From the NCBI RefSeq assembly GCF_035046485.1, contig NC_085136.1, positions 155,008,870 to 155,072,869 of the forward strand: a stretch of 64,000 bases of DNA, read 5' to 3'. Each line of letters opens with the position of its first letter. Position 1 is the first letter of the stretch. Made by a program: the position numbers and the translations under genes. The notes below the pieces were generated by a model, which saw only the letters and a list, made by a program, of their open reading frames with translations, made no database searches and was not told the origin of the DNA. This document shows, piece after piece, positions 10,973 through 21,050 of the stretch. This stretch comes from Aedes albopictus (lineage: Eukaryota > Arthropoda > Insecta > Diptera > Culicidae).

Positions 10973-11059
10973 CGAGTAACTTTTTCGCAAATTTCACCTC
11001 AATTTGTCCATTTCTCACTCACGCCAGTATATGTAAAGTCTAGCTTTTGGAATAAAGAA

Positions 11060-11130
11060 ACCCTATGTTTTAAAGAAGGAAAAATCTCCGTTAAAAAATT
11101 TAATAGCTGTAATGCTTGTTAATATTCTTA
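11060..11130 (+). repeat. Last tandem unit of the older repeat body
   Basis: ACCCTATGTTTTAAAGAAGGAAAAATC..TAGCTGTAATGCTT matches the units at 3400-3590 and 9100-9260. Confidence 0.6.
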
Positions 11131-11730
11131 ACAACTTAACCTAATTAAAAACTCTTTTGTCCAGTAGGATGCTACGTAAGCGATTCCAATTGACAGCTGT
11201 ACTTTGTACAGCACTCAAATGTATTCTATTTTACTATATCGAACTAGTTATGCCCTTGTGATGCTTTTACTTTTCTACTCTGCTAATGGTAGAATGAGGG
11301 GACGATGATGCTTTTAGGCTAGGTAGAATAGCAATGTTTTTGATTGGAATATATTTATACTGGACTGAAGTAAGATGTGCAGTTGCCATAGGCGCCAACT
11401 TAGGAGGGGGGGCAAGCATGGTTTTGCCCCTCAAATATTTCATAACTTTTAAATTTTCTCATATAAAAAATCAGAAAAAACAGGCTTTGAACACCCCCCC
11501 CCCCAATAATTTGGCCAAGGTGGCGCGTCTGGCAGTTGCTGATACTGAATCTTTCATTCTGTCATAACTTGCAAGCTACATAAATCACAGCCTGCTACAG
11601 TTTGGCCATCTTGAAGTTGGAACTTCATTTTGGGATTATCTCCTCTCACGATTTCTCTAATTGACTCCATAACTACCCTTATATGATGATTAGTTTGAAA
11701 GTAATATGCTACCCCCAGCTCGCTACCAGG
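11131..11730. other. No gene seen; A/T- and C-rich spacer
   Basis: Contains a poly-C run (about 11501-11512) and a G-run near 11405. ORFs here are short and featureless. Confidence 0.5.
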
Positions 11731-11739
11731 TATTCTTGT

Positions 11740-11846
11740 CGATTATTCGGCCTAACGACCCTTTCGGCCTAACGGCATTCGGCCTAATGGTATTCGACCT
11801 AACGGCATTCGGCCTAACGGCTTCCGGCCTAACGGCCTGCTCCCAT
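11740..11846 (-). repeat. Tandem TTCGGCCTAAC array, right inverted copy
   Basis: Six or so copies of TTCGGCCTAACG, the reverse complement of the array at 3060-3130. It closes the ~8.8-kb repeat that holds the BEL element and the foldback. Confidence 0.7.
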
Positions 11847-11945
11847 TTATGCGAGTTTAAATTTCGTGCCTGGTTTGTTGTTGAATGTCATACCGTGTCA
11901 TCACTAGTTTGGGATTCAAACACACTTCTATGTATGTGCAGGTAT

Positions 11946-12427
11946 TAGAGATGGTCGGGTTTCAGGTTTTCAAACCCGAAACCCGACCCGAACCCGAACC
12001 CGACGGGTACGGGTCGGGTTCGGGCTTGGAAATTTTTAAAAACTCGGGTTCGGGTCGGGTCCGGGTTTGAACAATTTAAAAATTCTCGGGTACGGGTCGG
12101 GTCCGGGTTTGAATAACGTTGGGTTGAAGTCGGGTTTGGTACCAGTGTAAATTAATAAGTATTTGAAAATATGCTTTATTCGTTATAACAGATACATTTA
12201 ACAATTATTTTTGAACTCGGGTTTTGGTCGGGTTAATTGACAAATATTTTTTCGGGTTCGGGTCGGGTTCGGGTTTGATCATCGAAAAATTTTCGGGTCC
12301 GGGTCGGGTCCGGGTTTGACGGAACAAAAAATTCTCGGGTTCGGGTCGGGTCCGGGTTTTGAAATTGAAAATTGTTCGGGTACGGGTCGGGTTCGGGTCT
12401 GTAAAATCTGAAACCCGACCATCTCTA
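11946..12427. mobile_element. hAT-type MITE with internal GGGTCGGGTTC repeats
   Basis: 482 bp with terminal inverted repeats TAGAGATGGTCGGGTTTCAG at both ends (about 20 bp). It is flanked by an exact 8-bp target duplication GCAGGTAT (11938-11945 and 12428-12435). Eight-base duplications and TAGAGATGG-like ends are typical of the hAT superfamily. The interior has no transposase, only recurring CGGGTTCGGGTCGGGTCCGGG blocks in both orientations, so it is non-autonomous. Confidence 0.9.
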
Positions 12428-12435
12428 GCAGGTAT

Positions 12436-13080
12436 CACCAGGTTTCTGCAATTACTAACGCCAAATCTCAATTCGATGGCAAAGAAGGAGAATGAAGAGA
12501 AGAGATGAAAATTGAAGAACAGCTACAGCTAGAGCATTCAAGATTAGTCGTGTCGAGTCTGCAAACGGACCAGACGACTTGTGACGAGAAATGAGAACGA
12601 CCGTAACAACCACTGCCCATATTCGCATAGGTGACGTAAACGCCATATTGGTCAAAATCCACTTTTTTAGCTTAACATATCCTACACCATGTATAGCATA
12701 GGCTCCAATCATTAAAAAAAATGAGTTTGTTCTAAAACATGTGAGTATATTGAAAAGAACATTTTGACGTAACCACCATGTGGTCGCAATACTGACGTCT
12801 GTGTACCAGAAAACTAAAATCTCCCCATAAAACGTGATTGAACATAATTTATTGAGATAATTTATTAAGATAAGTTATTGACATAAACATAATCTATATT
12901 TGAGATATCTAATTATTTGATTTCAGATGCCTGAAAATCATCAGTGAATATTATCAATTATGTTTAATACTTATTATGGATGCAATGTAGATACTGAAAC
13001 ATTTATGATGCTTTGACAACAACATGCGAATAATTTAACAAATTGATACTTGATAGCCTACAACTCGTAATGGTGAGTCT
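12436..13080. other. No gene seen; AT-rich spacer
   Basis: No ORF with recognisable features and no clear repeats. Confidence 0.45.
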
Positions 13081-13089
13081 ACGCCGATT

Positions 13090-13320
13090 GAAGTAATCGT
13101 TTCCACTGGTCTTAGTCCTGGATCAATCGCTTCCAGTCGCCCTGAGATTTTGGAGCCCCTTAGGGCCGCAAAATGCAGTTGAAGAAGACCTAAAAGGCCA
13201 ACGTGCGCGCCCTACCACAAAACCAACGGCTCCTTCCTGGTTCTCTGGTAATATGGTATAAGTTTGTCATTTCTCTGGCATACGAGCTACGTACCCAGCC
13301 CACCGCAGCATGCCGTGTTT
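13090..13320 (-). pseudogene. Decayed C-terminal tail of a non-LTR reverse transcriptase
   Basis: On the minus strand RHAAVGWVRSSYARE, then W-F-C-G-R-A-R-T, then GDWKRLIQD, DQWKRLL and THHYEL can be read across several stops and frame shifts. This order matches the end of RTE/CR1-like RT proteins (GH-hydrophobic-RMP, GRPRRRW, DWKRLAQDR, KWK, THHGL). It is an old fragment. Confidence 0.4.
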
Positions 13321-13616
13321 TATCCGCTTCATTATACATCAGTTAACCGATTTTGTCAGCCTGTTTCGGGGACACATTTTTTGTTCTCCTTGAATATCTA
13401 AATAGATTTTCAAGTAGTAGTTTAGTGATGAACATGATTGAATTAGTTAAAGTTTGACCGTAAGTTGATGAGAGCAAAAAGTTTGTGGGGCTGACAAAAT
13501 TGGGTTCATACTGTATCGATTTTTTTACATACTTGGTACAACTCGTAGTTCATGCAACGCCGCCATATGCCGTGATCCTGGTTAGCGGCGAGTATTGCTC
13601 GCAGTTAACGTGCTTA

Positions 13617-14920
13617 CCGTCAAAAGGGGTTACTTGCAACAGCGGTGTAACTTGCAATACGATGGCATACACTAAATGCGAAGCATTTTCTAATAATAAT
13701 AAAAACTAGTATGCCCTACTATTTCGGTTATAGAAATGATGTGTATCAAGGATCGATTTAGTATAAAAATTAGCTTTGTATTTTTGTTTATGGTTTAGCT
13801 ACACCGTTAAAACGGATTGCTCATTTTATGCCATAAAAACAAGTATGAAAATCGTGCTTGACCTCTCCCTTATGGTAAGTGCGATAAGTCTGATGACCTT
13901 GCTTGCAGTTAGGGTACCTAATAGTAAGCTTAGCTAAACGATAAAAGTTTGATAAACTTATCGACTAAGTAATGCAAAAAATCATTATTATATTCGACAA
14001 CCACTGTGGGGTAACTTGCAACAGTTGAATTTGACAAAACCTTCTATTATTTATCTTCATTTCACGATATACTTGACAGAAATAACCGAAATGGATCATT
14101 TATTGATTACGTAACGCGTTCATTTTCAAATGACAATTTATTTCATACATATTTTTGCACGTGACCTTCAAACATTGTTAGGAAATACCACATTTTGAAG
14201 TTTCATTCATGTTTCATCATGTTAAAAGTTCAATTTTTGTTTATGAACGCTGTAAAGCAATCACCAATATCAATTCTGAACCAAGATGGGGTAAATTATT
14301 TCAGTTCAATACCCAAATTAGCGAGTTTGAAATTTACAAAGTAAAATAGGTGTGTTTCAATCATTTTAATTTAGTTGAAATTGCCAAACACCACTTCAAA
14401 CTGAAAACTATTTGAAGATGACTCTCTCTACCTTTTCAAGAAATAATCATTGTTGACATTTTGAAATGAGTGCTAAGTCACGAGAATCATATATATTTTG
14501 TGTTTGAGGGACGTGAGACCTATTGCTAAAAGATATACTCTCGCTTGCAATAACTATCAATCCTTTCATGAAAAATTACATGTCAATTGGTTAGTGTACA
14601 TCTTTTCATGGTATATTTCATGCATAACATCAAAAATTTACAATACGACTAAATACTAGAGTGATAGTGCTGTTTAATGATAGCTAACTTAGCTTCATGT
14701 CCTATGTTGCAAGTTACCCCACAGATGGGGAAACTTGCAACAAGCATGTATTTCGCACCTCCTGATTAGGTGGCAACGTATTTTGGGAAACCAAGTGCTG
14801 CATAGTATTCTACTCGGGGTAATTAGCGTACACGATGCTTCACAGGATGTTTCAAATGTTCAGATTTTCAATGATATTGCTTCAAAGTCGAAAAGTGTTG
14901 CAAGTTACCCCATTTGACGG
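13617..14920. mobile_element. TA-flanked MITE (CCGTCAAA ends), 1.3 kb
   Basis: The terminal inverted repeat CCGTCAAAAGGGGTTACTTG faces CAAGTTACCCCATTTGACGG (two mismatches in the part shown). TA lies on both outer sides (13615-13616 and 14921-14922), as for Tc1/mariner-type insertions. Subterminal copies of GGGGTAACTTGCAACA occur near 14009-14024 and, inverted and direct, at 14703-14742. No transposase ORF. It shares the TA+CCGTCAA end with the MITE at 23890-24739. Confidence 0.82.
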
Positions 14921-15253
14921 TACTTCAAATTACTCTAAAATGGGTGTTTGTCAAATCTCCTAAGTATAGAATCCAAACACCTCATGTATGAACATTTATA
15001 TTTTTTGTATTGATGGTTGTGGTAGATCTCTATCGCTTCCTCTGAATTACGACGTAAACTCCTTAAACCCCCTTTCAGATACTTACTAAGTGCTTGAAGC
15101 AAACTCATTGAAACCCGAAACGTGAGTTTTTGTGGCACCTGATTGATTAATGAAATAGTAAACTCATGGTTAGCCACGAGTAAAATCATTCCACAGCAAA
15201 ACTATTATAAGTTTTACGTTTTGTTTCAAAGCCATCATTGAAACAATATTACT

Positions 15254-15349
15254 GAACTGTTGTGGCTTTTCAGTCTAACAAAAGTGAAACGGTCAGGAGT
15301 TTGGCATAGCCGTTTCAATCCTGTTAGACTGAGAAAGCCATAAAAGTTC
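15254..15349. repeat. Short imperfect hairpin (MITE-like)
   Basis: GAACTGTTGTGGCTTTTCAG..CTAACAAAAGTGAAACGG pairs with CCGTTTCAATCCTGTTAG..CTGAGAAAGCCATAAAAGTTC. Arms of about 43 bp surround a ~10-bp loop. No clear target duplication was found. Confidence 0.55.
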
Positions 15350-15631
15350 AACATTTCTTCCCAGTCGTAAACATCCTCCAAAACTTAGATAAATTAAATC
15401 CATATCTACCTGATTAGGCGTTGGGTGTATGAGCTTTTGATGTTTACTATTTTAATTGTAAAAACTTAGTGTAGAGGAATAGAACAAGGTAATTAAAATG
15501 AAATTAGTTTCGTAACATTTCGTAATTTGTCGAATATGACAAAAAAATAAATGAGGCCCGCGGGTGACACTTAATGTTTCAGTTTATCAAGTAAATCTCA
15601 AAAAAATGTAAATATTACTAAGGTATTTCTT

Positions 15632-16295
15632 TCCCGTAACGTGGGTAGATCACCTTAGAACGGTGCGTTACGGTGTAAGATCTACCACATTGCATCAAAT
15701 TTTAATCTTGCTATTCTTTGCCTAAAGTGGTAGCATACCAGATTAAAATTTGAAGTATTTTTGTAATGGTCATGTTTTAATTTATGTTTTGTTTTTAACT
15801 GCTAATAAACCTTTTTGTTTCAGGAGGATTCAGGTAATTTTATTGTATTATAATACCATGTTTCATAAAATAGTAACTGTTACGAGCGTATCACTTATGC
15901 CTTATTCAGTATATATCACTTAATCCTTTATTCTCTTTTCAGTGAAGAATCTTACCACCATTCCTGGCGCACTAATCAATATTTTTTAGCAAATCACCGT
16001 ATACATCACCATATTAATACATGCAAACATGTTTAAATATCTGTATCGTTATCTGGAAGCGTTTGGCACGGGAGGTCCACGCTTCCATCTTTCCCCTCGA
16101 TTTCAAGGTGTAGAATGTTTTCAAATATTGACTATGTTGAAATTTTTCTATCCCTTGAAATCTTCTCTGCGGTACATGCTGCGCAGTTGGCCTGGCCGTT
16201 AGACAAGAAAAATGATAGACTTGAAAAGTCTTCATTTTCCAGGATGCATTCAAGTAATGGCTGCGTTAGTGTGAGATTAGATTAGATGAGATTGG
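15632..16295 (+). mobile_element. Retroposed insertion with 21-bp target duplications and a GATTA-type tail
   Basis: The 21-bp sequence beginning AATATTACTAAGG occurs at 15611-15631 and again at 16296-16316. Just before the right copy lies the tandem-like tail GAGATTAGATTAGATGAG. Long target duplications plus a simple tail are hallmarks of target-primed reverse transcription, so this 664-bp segment is probably a 5'-truncated non-LTR element, a SINE or a retrocopy. I recognise no protein in it. Confidence 0.6.
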
Positions 16296-16316
16296 AATAT
16301 TACTAAGGTATTTCTT

Positions 16317-16828
16317 AATAAATAGTTACGTACAACACCATATTTTGGATAAGGCATAAAATAACCTTTTCAACATAGACTGCCTTAATTGCAAGGTGCA
16401 TTGGAAGAAGCCGTTAGGATCCATCGCAGAGCCTGGGGATTAATGTTAATTCCGGTATTTTGCACACATCAAACGAAATAAGAAAACTGGTCGGCGTAAA
16501 GTCAAATTGGACTAGGCGATTTTTTTGACAGATAAGCCAAGGAGTCATAGTATTTCAAGAAATAATGCACATGCTTTGATATCCCAATTTCTTGCAGGAC
16601 ATTTTCCCATAATCATTGAAAAACAGTTGGTCCGGTCTGATTTAAAGCCGACCAACTGTGAATCTTACTACGATGCCCACGCTTTATGATACGCTCGACC
16701 GCACTATTAGATAGTTCACATTTTCAGAATGTGAGGTGTTAGCTTTTTTTTTTTTCTTAAACCACGGTTAGTACATCTTCTTTAGAGCCGGGACTGCTGC
16801 TTATCAACAAAGAATGTATTTAACGCAC
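16317..16828. other. No gene seen
   Basis: Spacer with a small hairpin CAGTTGGTCCGG / CCGACCAACTG near 16624-16658 and a poly-T run near 16745. Nothing else supported. Confidence 0.4.
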
Positions 16829-16842
16829 GAATACGGACATTC

Positions 16843-17063
16843 TACCGGAGACCCGGGTTCGATTCCCGTTCCAGACGGGAAATTTTTTTCGACTCCCTGG
16901 GCATGGTGTATCATTGCACTTGCCTCACAATATACAAATGCATGCAATGGCAGGCAAAGGAAGCCCTTCAATTAATAACTGTGGAAGTGCTCAAAGAACA
17001 CTAAGTTGAAACGAGGCAGGCCAAGTCTCAATGGGGACGTAGAGCCATATAGAAGAAGAGGAA
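16843..17063 (+). mobile_element. tRNA-derived SINE (Feilai-like), 5'-truncated
   Basis: B-box region GGTTCGATTCCCGTT followed by the body GACTCCCTGGGCATGGTGTA, CTGCCTCAC-like stretches, TCAATTAATAACTGTGGAAG, CAAGTCTCAATGGGGACG, and a GAAGAAGAGGAA tail. It is flanked by the 14-bp duplication GAATACGGACATTC (16829-16842 and 17064-17077). The A box is missing. The body matches the full copy at 35119-35380. Family name is from memory and not verified. Confidence 0.85.
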
Positions 17064-17077
17064 GAATACGGACATTC

Positions 17078-18176
17078 CGGAAAAAAATCTAACACGTGTT
17101 CAGAAAACGGGTACCGTAATAGCTAACATAACGGTCATAGCAATCTGGTTGTTACGTCAAGTTATCCGTGTAATCATTCATCAAAACGACTGAATGGTCG
17201 CATAAACTGACGTACACGTTTTAAATATGGAAAAATTACATGAAACATCTTAAAATCATTGCGGCTCACTTTTTGTAGCTGTAATCCACGAAACTGACAG
17301 ATTATTTCATTCAAATAGTCGGTGCATATGTAAATCCGAAAAAAATCTATAAAATCGTGTTTTCCCATCAGAGCAGACGTTGGTGGTTACATCGACTATG
17401 CGAATATGGGCAGACCAGGGGAAGTCCCACGTGAAAAACCATTTAGGAAAGAATTCTGCCGCGAGTGGTCGTGAAGTTGCGTCGATCGGGATTCCCAACG
17501 TTGCGAATCGGTGCCTAGTCGGGGTGTGGCGTTCTGTTATAAGTTAGGGTTACCAAGGGTGGCTCTGCAAGGTTTTCCAATATAGCTCCAATCGCGTTGA
17601 AGTAAACCTCTACAGGAAGTCCCTGTGGCATCCCACATTCCGATAGCACACCCAGGACAAGGAACAACACACAAAGTGAATCAGTCATCCACAGTAGACC
17701 CCTCATTCGCTGGTCACTGCATTCCGGAGGCCGAATACCGTGTCCACACACGTTTTCAAGATGTTGCGGCAAGGCCCTTACTAGACATTCAAGAACCCCT
17801 CCAAACCTGTCGACCCACCAAGGGTGCTCGAGCACTAAAATCCGGCAGCCTCCGCGCTGATCAGGAGCCACCAGCTACGAGGACCATGCGTTCGTAACAG
17901 GGCCCTTATGAAATGTGCAAGGACCCCAAACCTACCAGCCTACCAAGGGTGCCCGAATCCCAATACCAGCTACGCCCAGCAAGCTATTGAACCCGGAACC
18001 ATCTCTCCGCAACACCAGTCTCGCCCGAGTTCAAACCATCATGCATCATGGCATCCACTTTTTTCACATAATGAGGAAATCTGCTGATCAGATATCCAAG
18101 AGATAGGTCATCGGATTATGTGGGGGTCGACCCACTAAAACCTCATTCTCTCTCTCTCTTCCTTTGCTATGGCGGA
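17078..18176. other. No supported gene
   Basis: ORFs on both strands at 17515-18106 overlap one another and show no domain. The segment is more GC-rich than its surroundings and carries two similar CTACCAAGGGTGC phrases (near 17815 and 17940), perhaps a decayed mobile element. Confidence 0.35.
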
Positions 18177-18345
18177 GGAGTTCCCAGTGGAGAAGCTTCC
18201 CGATGGATAAGCTTCCTTGCGGAAGGAGCAGAAAGAGGAAGGAAGGCGACGGGTTACGGGGCTCTCGTAGGATTTCCCAGTGGAGGAGCTTCCCGGTGGA
18301 GGAGCTTTCTTGCGGAAGGAGCGGAAGAAGGGACGGGACAGGGGC
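18177..18345 (+). repeat. Two-copy ~95-bp tandem duplication
   Basis: TTCCCAGTGGAGAAGCTTCC..TTGCGGAAGGAGC recurs about 95 bp later as TTCCCAGTGGAGGAGCTTCC..TTGCGGAAGGAGC. The ORFs crossing it are not recognised. Confidence 0.6.
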
Positions 18346-18932
18346 ACTTCACCGGCAAAACCCCCTTTTGTAGAAATTTCTCCCACATCAAAAATCCTAC
18401 TTCACCGCCAAAAGCCCCTTTAGTAGGAATTGCTCCCATACAGCCAGAAAAGCTCCCACACCTACTATCCTACTTCATCGGAAATCCAACGTGGCCGCCG
18501 GGCCAAAACCAGGAATCAGACAACCTATATCTTCTATAGACCTTGTTCTTGGCCTCCTTCGAGTAGGTGTGGATGATTGTTTCCGCTTTGGATGGTAACC
18601 TTGATGACCTTACCTTCGCGGTATACCCGTTAGAGATGACTTCGAGAAGGGGGAAGGGGGCATGAGTTCCATGAGGCAAGAGTACCCTCCATTGGTAAGC
18701 GTGCGACCAGCTACCGTCTTAAGTTTTTCTCTCTACCCTGGAAGATAGGGTCCTGGCTAGTACTATCGGCTATCTGTTGGATTCAATGGATAATAATTTG
18801 TAGGCCTTCTGTTGTGCATGAACATACAATAGAAGATTACCTGCCATACTATGCGAAACTCGGATCTAGCTTTTCTTAAAGTTACAGGTAAATTAAGAAA
18901 AAGGGTTCCCAGCTAATACAAAGTCGTAAATG

Positions 18933-19040
18933 ATGTTGAATGGGATGCTAAATTGGAGGCCATATGCGTACCTGTTTCCATTTAACCACGTGTAAAGTGT
19001 ACGCATATCACCTCCACTTTAGCATCCTACACAATATCAT
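18933..19040. repeat. Inverted repeat (~40-bp arms, ~27-bp loop)
   Basis: GATGTTGAATGGGATGCTAA..GGAGGCCATATGCGTAC pairs with GTACGCATATCACCTCC..TTAGCATCCTACACAATATC with a few mismatches. MITE-like, no target duplication identified. Confidence 0.6.
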
Positions 19041-19159
19041 ATGCGATCGTGTGTTGACTGGGTTAAGTCTGCCCGCCCAGTCTCCCCTTAACTGTCCCTG
19101 TTTATTTGCCATCTCAAAAGCTTGTTCAATTTCTATGCATAAAGAACGGTCCTGCAATT

Positions 19160-19425
19160 GATGAGGAGTGAGAGGTGAGCAATTTGGAGCATGGAGAAAA
19201 CAGTATAGAATGGGACGTTAGCAGATGTGGAGTGAGCAGTAAAGAGTGAGAAGTTTGAGTAGGCTATAAAAATAATTATTGAAGAGGGAAGAGTGCGAGG
19301 TAATGAGGAGCAGAAAGTTAGCAGATCGGAGTAATAGGTTTGGAGTTTGGAGTAAATTGTTAGGAATGAGCTGTAATTAGTGAGGTGTTAGCAATTAATA
19401 ATATAGAGTAAAAAGTATTCAACCA
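19160..19425 (+). repeat. Degenerate GTGAGNAGTGAG purine-rich repeat, left part
   Basis: Loose repeats of GAGTGAGCAG/GTGAGAAG type resume at 35390-36330 on the far side of the RTE remnant, suggesting one tract split by the RTE-type element. Confidence 0.5.
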
Positions 19426-19429
19426 CCTC

Positions 19430-20100
19430 CAACCTCTACCAACTACCGCGCTGAGGGAAGTTAAGGATGCCATTCACCAGCTCAAAACCAACAAAGCAGC
19501 TGGTAAGGATGGTATCGCAGCTGAACTCATCAAGATGGGCCCAGAAAAGTTGGCCACCTGTCTGCATCGGCTGATAGTCAGAATCTGGGAAACCGAACAG
19601 CTACCGGAGGAGTGGAAGGAAGGGGTTATCTACCCCATTCACAAGAAAGGCGACCATTTGGAATGTGAGAACTTCAGGGCGATCACTATTTGAATGCTGC
19701 CTACAAAGTGCTATCCCAGATCATCTTCCGTCGTCTGTCACCTAAAACGAATGAGTTCTTGGGAAGTTATCAAGCCGACTTCATCGATGGCCGGTCGACA
19801 ACGGATCAGATCTTCACCATACGGCAAATCCTCTAGAAATGCCGTGAATACCAGGTCCAAACGCATCACCTGTTCATCGACTTCAAAGCGGCATACGATA
19901 GTATTGCGCGGAGCTATGGAGAATCAGGGACGAAAACGGCTTTCCTGGGAAGCGGACTAGACTGATTAAAGCAACGATGGACGGTATGCAAAACTGCGTA
20001 AGGATTTCGGGTGGACTATCCAGTTCATTCGAATCTCGAAAGACTGAGACAAGGTGATGGACTCTCATGCCTACTCTTCAACATCGCTCTGGAAGGTGTA
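19430..20100 (+). pseudogene. RTE-type non-LTR reverse transcriptase, N-side remnant
   Basis: The plus strand reads LREVKDAIHQLKTNKAAGKDGIAAELI, LPEEWKEGVIYPIHKKGD, CENFRAIT, AAYKVLSQIIFRRLSP, SYQADFIDGRSTTDQIFTIRQ, HHLFIDFKAAYDSI and RQGDGLSCLLFNIALEGV. These are blocks 0-5 of a non-LTR RT in order. Stops and frameshifts break it (TGA after RAIT, TAG in IRQIL-KCRE, shifts after YDSI). It stops at 20104, where a Ty3/gypsy element is inserted, and continues at 34238. Closest relative in the window is the RT at 54519-57641. Confidence 0.9.
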
Positions 20101-20104
20101 ATGC

Positions 20105-20702
20105 TGAAGCGTCCGCATTGTCCCACCCTATCATAATTCTCCCACACGGAGCGCTTCAGTTCTACCAAAGAGAGACCATAACAATCAACACACAGCACAG
20201 GTAGCAACCACCACCGCAGGGCAGCAATGCAGCACGCAGAATTTGTAAACATTTTTTGCTAGGCGCATAGAGCTCAACGATAAAAGAGAATGCTACTGGT
20301 CAATGTATAGACTCGTGGAGCTCTACACGCCGCAAAGTCAGGGTCAAACAGAAAGCACATGTGGATCTACGGATGACCGTTACTTTATGACAAACTTTAG
20401 AGCTTGAGCCCCGCGCACATGTAAATCTACGGTTGCCCGTTACATTGAATAAACAGACCACGCGCACATGGTGATCTACGGACCACCGTTAGTAAATTGT
20501 TTAATAACAAAGCCAACAACCTGTAGCCACTTGCCGGTATGCTAAGATATACACGTGATATTGTTGTAAACTGTAGAAATTAAGCTAGTTATATATACGT
20601 TAAGATCTTTTGAATAAACTAAGCAGTCTGAAAGTGGACATCAATGCGTGAAGCATATAATTTTAATGACAACTCCACTTCTAACATAGAATCAGTGCTT
20701 CA
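20105..20702 (+). repeat. Ty3/gypsy 5' LTR
   Basis: 598 bp, TG...CA. Contains three diverged copies of GCACATGTnnATCTACGG..CCGTTA (about 20355, 20415 and 20464), two AATAAA signals (near 20445 and 20611) and TATATATA near 20590. The following ATTGGTGACAGCGG (from 20703) is in the primer-binding-site position. Confidence 0.93.
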
Positions 20703-21050
20703 ATTGGTGACAGCGGTAACTTACCGCTCATAGAAGTAAAGGAAACGCTTTTTCTGACTTAGTAATTCAGGATAGCTTAGTTAGTTTAGAAAAGTGATAA
20801 GTGCTTCAATAATCAATAATCAAGTGCATCAACGAACAAAAGTGAATAACCGAACAATAAGTAAAACGACTAGAACGCAACAACTTGGTGAAAAGTGCCG
20901 CAATAAGGATACCGCAACATCACCAGAAGAAAATGAAGACATCAACAGTAATCTCAACTCTTCTATATTATACAAGCTCAACTCTTCTATATTATACAAG
21001 ATCTGACGGGCATTCTTTTCCCGTCAAAATAATTCAATCAGAATAAATAA
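20703..21050 (+). other. Gypsy element 5' leader
   Basis: Untranslated leader between the LTR and the first gag ATG. It holds a directly repeated ~24-bp unit beginning CTCAACTCTTCTATATTATA near 20952-21002. A splice donor for the env mRNA would be expected here, but I could not choose one. Confidence 0.5.

Larger units (their letters stand above)
10224..11057. repeat. Foldback: 302-bp inverted arms with tRNA-like modules
   Basis: 10224-10525 and 10756-11057 are reverse complements (both 302 bp, essentially perfect by eye) around a 230-bp spacer. Each arm holds one tRNA-Thr-like cloverleaf. About 85 bp starting TAATTAAATTCATTAATTATC (10170-10255) is also repeated directly at 10669-10755, so the spacer ends with a direct copy of the left flank. 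The foldback interrupts the tandem-unit body (an AAACTAGAAACCC context on the left, GAAACCCTATG on the right). Confidence 0.88.

Noticed and set aside
15820..15945. Small exon between TTTTGTTTCAG and a GTAATT
   Set aside because: Ten-base exon only, within a retroposed segment; no coding continuity.
17515..18106. Overlapping ORFs on both strands
   Set aside because: No motif, biased composition, and each frame shadows the other.
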